Of a stretch of 7,453 nucleotides of DNA, positions 5,680 to 7,453 are shown one piece after another; the stretch's first letter is position 1, and each line of letters begins with the position of its first letter. The stretch is taken from NCBI GenBank assembly GCA_025350985.1, contig JANXWU010000143.1, positions 1 through 7,453 on the forward strand, in the 5' to 3' direction. A model generated the notes under the pieces. That model was not told the origin of the DNA and searched no databases. It was given only the letters and a program-made list of their open reading frames with translations. Origin of the DNA: Spartobacteria bacterium (GTDB lineage: Bacteria > Verrucomicrobiota > Verrucomicrobiia > Chthoniobacterales > Chthoniobacteraceae). The position numbers and the translations under genes were made by a program.

Positions 5680-7453
5680 ATGGGTTCGACTTTTTTCATC
5701 ACCACCGCCATCGATTACACCAACGGCGCGCCACACATCGGGCACGCCTACGAGAAGATTCTTGCCGACGTGATCGCGCGTTATCGCCGGTTGAAAGGCG
5801 AGGAGGTTTTCTTTCTCACCGGCGTCGATCAGCACGGGCAGAAGGTGCAGCAGTCGGCGGAAAAACAGGGCGTCGCGCCGCAGGAGTTTGTCGATGAACT
5901 CACGAAAAAATTCGTCGCGTTGTGGGACAAACTCGACGTGCGTTACGACGCGTGGGCCGCGACGACTGACCCGCTTCACCAGAAATGTGTGCGTGCCAAT
6001 CTGCAGAAGCTCTGGGATGAAAAAGATCCCGCGACCGGCGAGAGCCGCTGGCTTTATAAAAAGACCGAGCGCGGCTGGTATTCGGTGCGACAGGAGCAAT
6101 TCCTCACCGACAAAGAGCGTGCAGCCGACGGTGAGTTTGGCCCCGAGTGGCAGCCGGTCGAGGAGCGTAAGGAGGAAAATTTCTACTTTCGTCTGAAGGA
6201 GCACAAGCAGTGGCTGCTCGATTTCATCGACAAACGCAGCGCCGAAAAAAAACCGTTCGTCGTTCCCGATTTTCGCGTCGCGGAACTGCGTAACGCGGTC
6301 GAAAAACTCGAGGGCGACCTTTGCATCTCACGTCCCGCCTCGCGCTTGAAGTGGGGCATTCCGTTCCCCGAAAGCTTCGGCGCAGGCTTCGTGACCTACG
6401 TCTGGTTCGACGCGCTCGTGAACTACATCAGCTTCGTCCCGGGCCATGACCCGAATTTTGCCCAACGATCCGGGGGCCCCGCGGAGAAGACTCCCGGCAC
6501 CTTGTCCTTCGCCGACTGGTGGCCGCCGCTCCACGTCATCGGCAAGGACATCCTCATCCCCGCCCACGGCGTCTATTGGCCCGTCATGCTCAAGGCGCTC
6601 GGCTTTGCGGATGAGGAAATGCCGACGCTCCTCGTCCACGGCTGGTGGAACATCTCCGGCGCGAAGATGAGCAAGAGCCTCGGTAACGTCATCGACCCCG
6701 ACGTGCTGGCCGACAAATACGGCGCAGAAGCCGTGCGCTACTATCTCGTGAGCGACATCGCCACCGGCAAGGACGCCGACTTCTCCGAGGAACGGCTTAT
6801 CCAGCGCTACAACACCGACCTCGCCAATGGCCTTGGCAACCTGCTCAACCGGTCGCTGAACATGGCGGCGAAGTATCGGGAGGGGAAACTGCGGTTGATC
6901 GAGTCAAAAGGAGTCTTCCTCGAAGGCGTCGAGCTACATGGTAACCCAATACAAGATGGCTGGAACGACATCTTCGATGGGCCGGACGGGCGGCAGGTAA
7001 GCCTTTATTCGCTCCGGGAGGATATCGCCAATCGGGTGGGGCATTTCGAGGGTGCAATGGGAACCTATCAAGTGCATCATGCGTTCCTGCTAGCAATGGC
7101 AGTAGCGGTGGACTGCAATGACATTATTGATCGTGCCGCCCCTTGGAAGCTTGCGAAGGATTCATCGAAAGCTGAACAGCTTGATTTGGTCCTCTACACC
7201 CTCGCCGAGTCCCTCCGCATCATTGCCATCCTCCTCTCGCCGGTCTTGCCGAAGGCGGCGCATGGCATCTTTGACCAGCTCAATTGGAAGATGGACCTCT
7301 CCCCCGGAGGGACGCGCTCCGGCGCGTCCCCATCTGATGGCGACGCGAGGGCCCATCCCGCAGAAGTGGGACGCGCAGGAGCGTGTCCCTCCGAGGATCG
7401 TTTCCGCCTCGCCGACGCCACTTGGGGCGGCCTGCCCGATGGCCACCATCTCG
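5680..7453 (+). CDS. metG: Methionyl-tRNA synthetase, 3' end outside the window
   Basis: This enzyme charges initiator and elongator tRNA-Met with methionine. The visible part is 591 codons, in one frame to the window edge. The Rossmann fold begins FFITTAIDYTNGAPHIGHAY, with the HIGH motif at residues 19-22. YVWFDALVNYI, HGWWNISGAKMSKS (KMSKS at 329-333) and the helical anticodon-binding domain follow, with NLLNRSLNM and APWKLAKD (Trp489, equivalent to the anticodon-reading Trp461 of E. coli). The ATG at 5680 is preferred; the in-frame GTG at 5668 would add four residues. The gene lies 51 bp after the anti-sigma gene, with no obvious promoter or Shine-Dalgarno sequence. Oddities: the connective-peptide zinc cysteines are missing (GWYSVRQEQF at 132-141 and DGEFGPEWQPVEE at 150-162); codons of about 6901-7200 have much lower third-position GC; and a palindromic repeat is carried in frame at 7305-7393. 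The catalytic residues argue that the gene is functional. Confidence 0.95.
   Translation, partial: MGSTFFITTAIDYTNGAPHIGHAYEKILADVIARYRRLKGEEVFFLTGVDQHGQKVQQSAEKQGVAPQEFVDELTKKFVALWDKLDVRYDAWAATTDPLHQKCVRANLQKLWDEKDPATGESRWLYKKTERGWYSVRQEQFLTDKERAADGEFGPEWQPVEERKEENFYFRLKEHKQWLLDFIDKRSAEKKPFVVPDFRVAELRNAVEKLEGDLCISRPASRLKWGIPFPESFGAGFVTYVWFDALVNYISFVPGHDPNFAQRSGGPAEKTPGTLSFADWWPPLHVIGKDILIPAHGVYWPVMLKALGFADEEMPTLLVHGWWNISGAKMSKSLGNVIDPDVLADKYGAEAVRYYLVSDIATGKDADFSEERLIQRYNTDLANGLGNLLNRSLNMAAKYREGKLRLIESKGVFLEGVELHGNPIQDGWNDIFDGPDGRQVSLYSLREDIANRVGHFEGAMGTYQVHHAFLLAMAVAVDCNDIIDRAAPWKLAKDSSKAEQLDLVLYTLAESLRIIAILLSPVLPKAAHGIFDQLNWKMDLSPGGTRSGASPSDGDARAHPAEVGRAGACPSEDRFRLADATWGGLPDGHHL
7305..7393 (+). 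repeat. 89-bp palindromic (REP-like) element inside the metG coding sequence
   Basis: The arms 7305-7330 and 7368-7393 are reverse complements at 24 of 26 positions. One difference is a G-U pair in the mRNA and the other a single G-A mismatch. The 37-nt loop contains a smaller possible pairing, gatggc with gcccatc. The arms begin with cggagggac and end with gtccctccg. In the metG frame it encodes a Gly/Ala/Ser/Pro-rich stretch (from about SPGGTRSGASP to AGACPSED) with no stop. It separates FDQLNW from FRLADATWGGLPDGH, which I would expect to be only a few residues apart in other MetRS proteins. It is probably a dispersed repeat that inserted without breaking the frame. Confidence 0.8.

Noticed and set aside
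4738..6204. 488-codon open frame on the minus strand
   Set aside because: It is antisense to the sigma-like, anti-sigma and metG genes and crosses all their boundaries. The genes on the other strand have recognisable motifs and this frame has none.

Overview
The window is GC-rich, densely coded chromosomal DNA from a Gram-negative-type bacterium. The style of the genes suggests the Verrucomicrobia (PVC) group: an unusual enzyme fusion, start sites without Shine-Dalgarno sequences, a divergent ECF-type sigma/anti-sigma pair, an AsmA/TamB-like envelope protein and dispersed GC-rich palindromes. This assignment is an inference from protein style, not a database result. No phage, plasmid, transposase, CRISPR, tRNA or rRNA signature is visible.

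Left two thirds (1-4055, minus strand). Three genes read right to left from a promoter near 4076-4103. The first is one 730-codon frame joining three complete enzymes: a low-molecular-weight protein-tyrosine-phosphatase, ribose-5-phosphate isomerase B and serine hydroxymethyltransferase. It is followed after 53 bp by a 209-residue exported protein of unknown function, and then by an AsmA/TamB-like membrane-anchored protein that runs off the left edge. The order phosphatase-RpiB-GlyA matches the Bacillus subtilis ywlE-ywlF-ywlG-glyA neighbourhood, here condensed into one polypeptide.

Divergent intergenic region (4056-4366). It holds two back-to-back sigma70-like promoters with very short leaders. 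Between them lies a 163-bp inverted repeat whose arms carry the sequence found in a dispersed repeat I remember from several bacterial phyla.

Right third (4367-7453, plus strand). A sigma-like gene overlaps by ATGA with a gene for a single-pass membrane protein, a probable anti-sigma factor. After 51 bp comes metG (methionyl-tRNA synthetase), which runs off the right edge. This MetRS has intact catalytic signatures but three oddities: no zinc-binding cysteines, a roughly 300-bp block of clearly different codon use in the anticodon-binding domain, and an 89-bp palindromic repeat inserted in frame near the end of the visible part.

The best candidates for something new are the phosphatase-RpiB-SHMT fusion and the palindrome inside metG. 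Nothing here looks like a defence system or a biosynthetic cluster.
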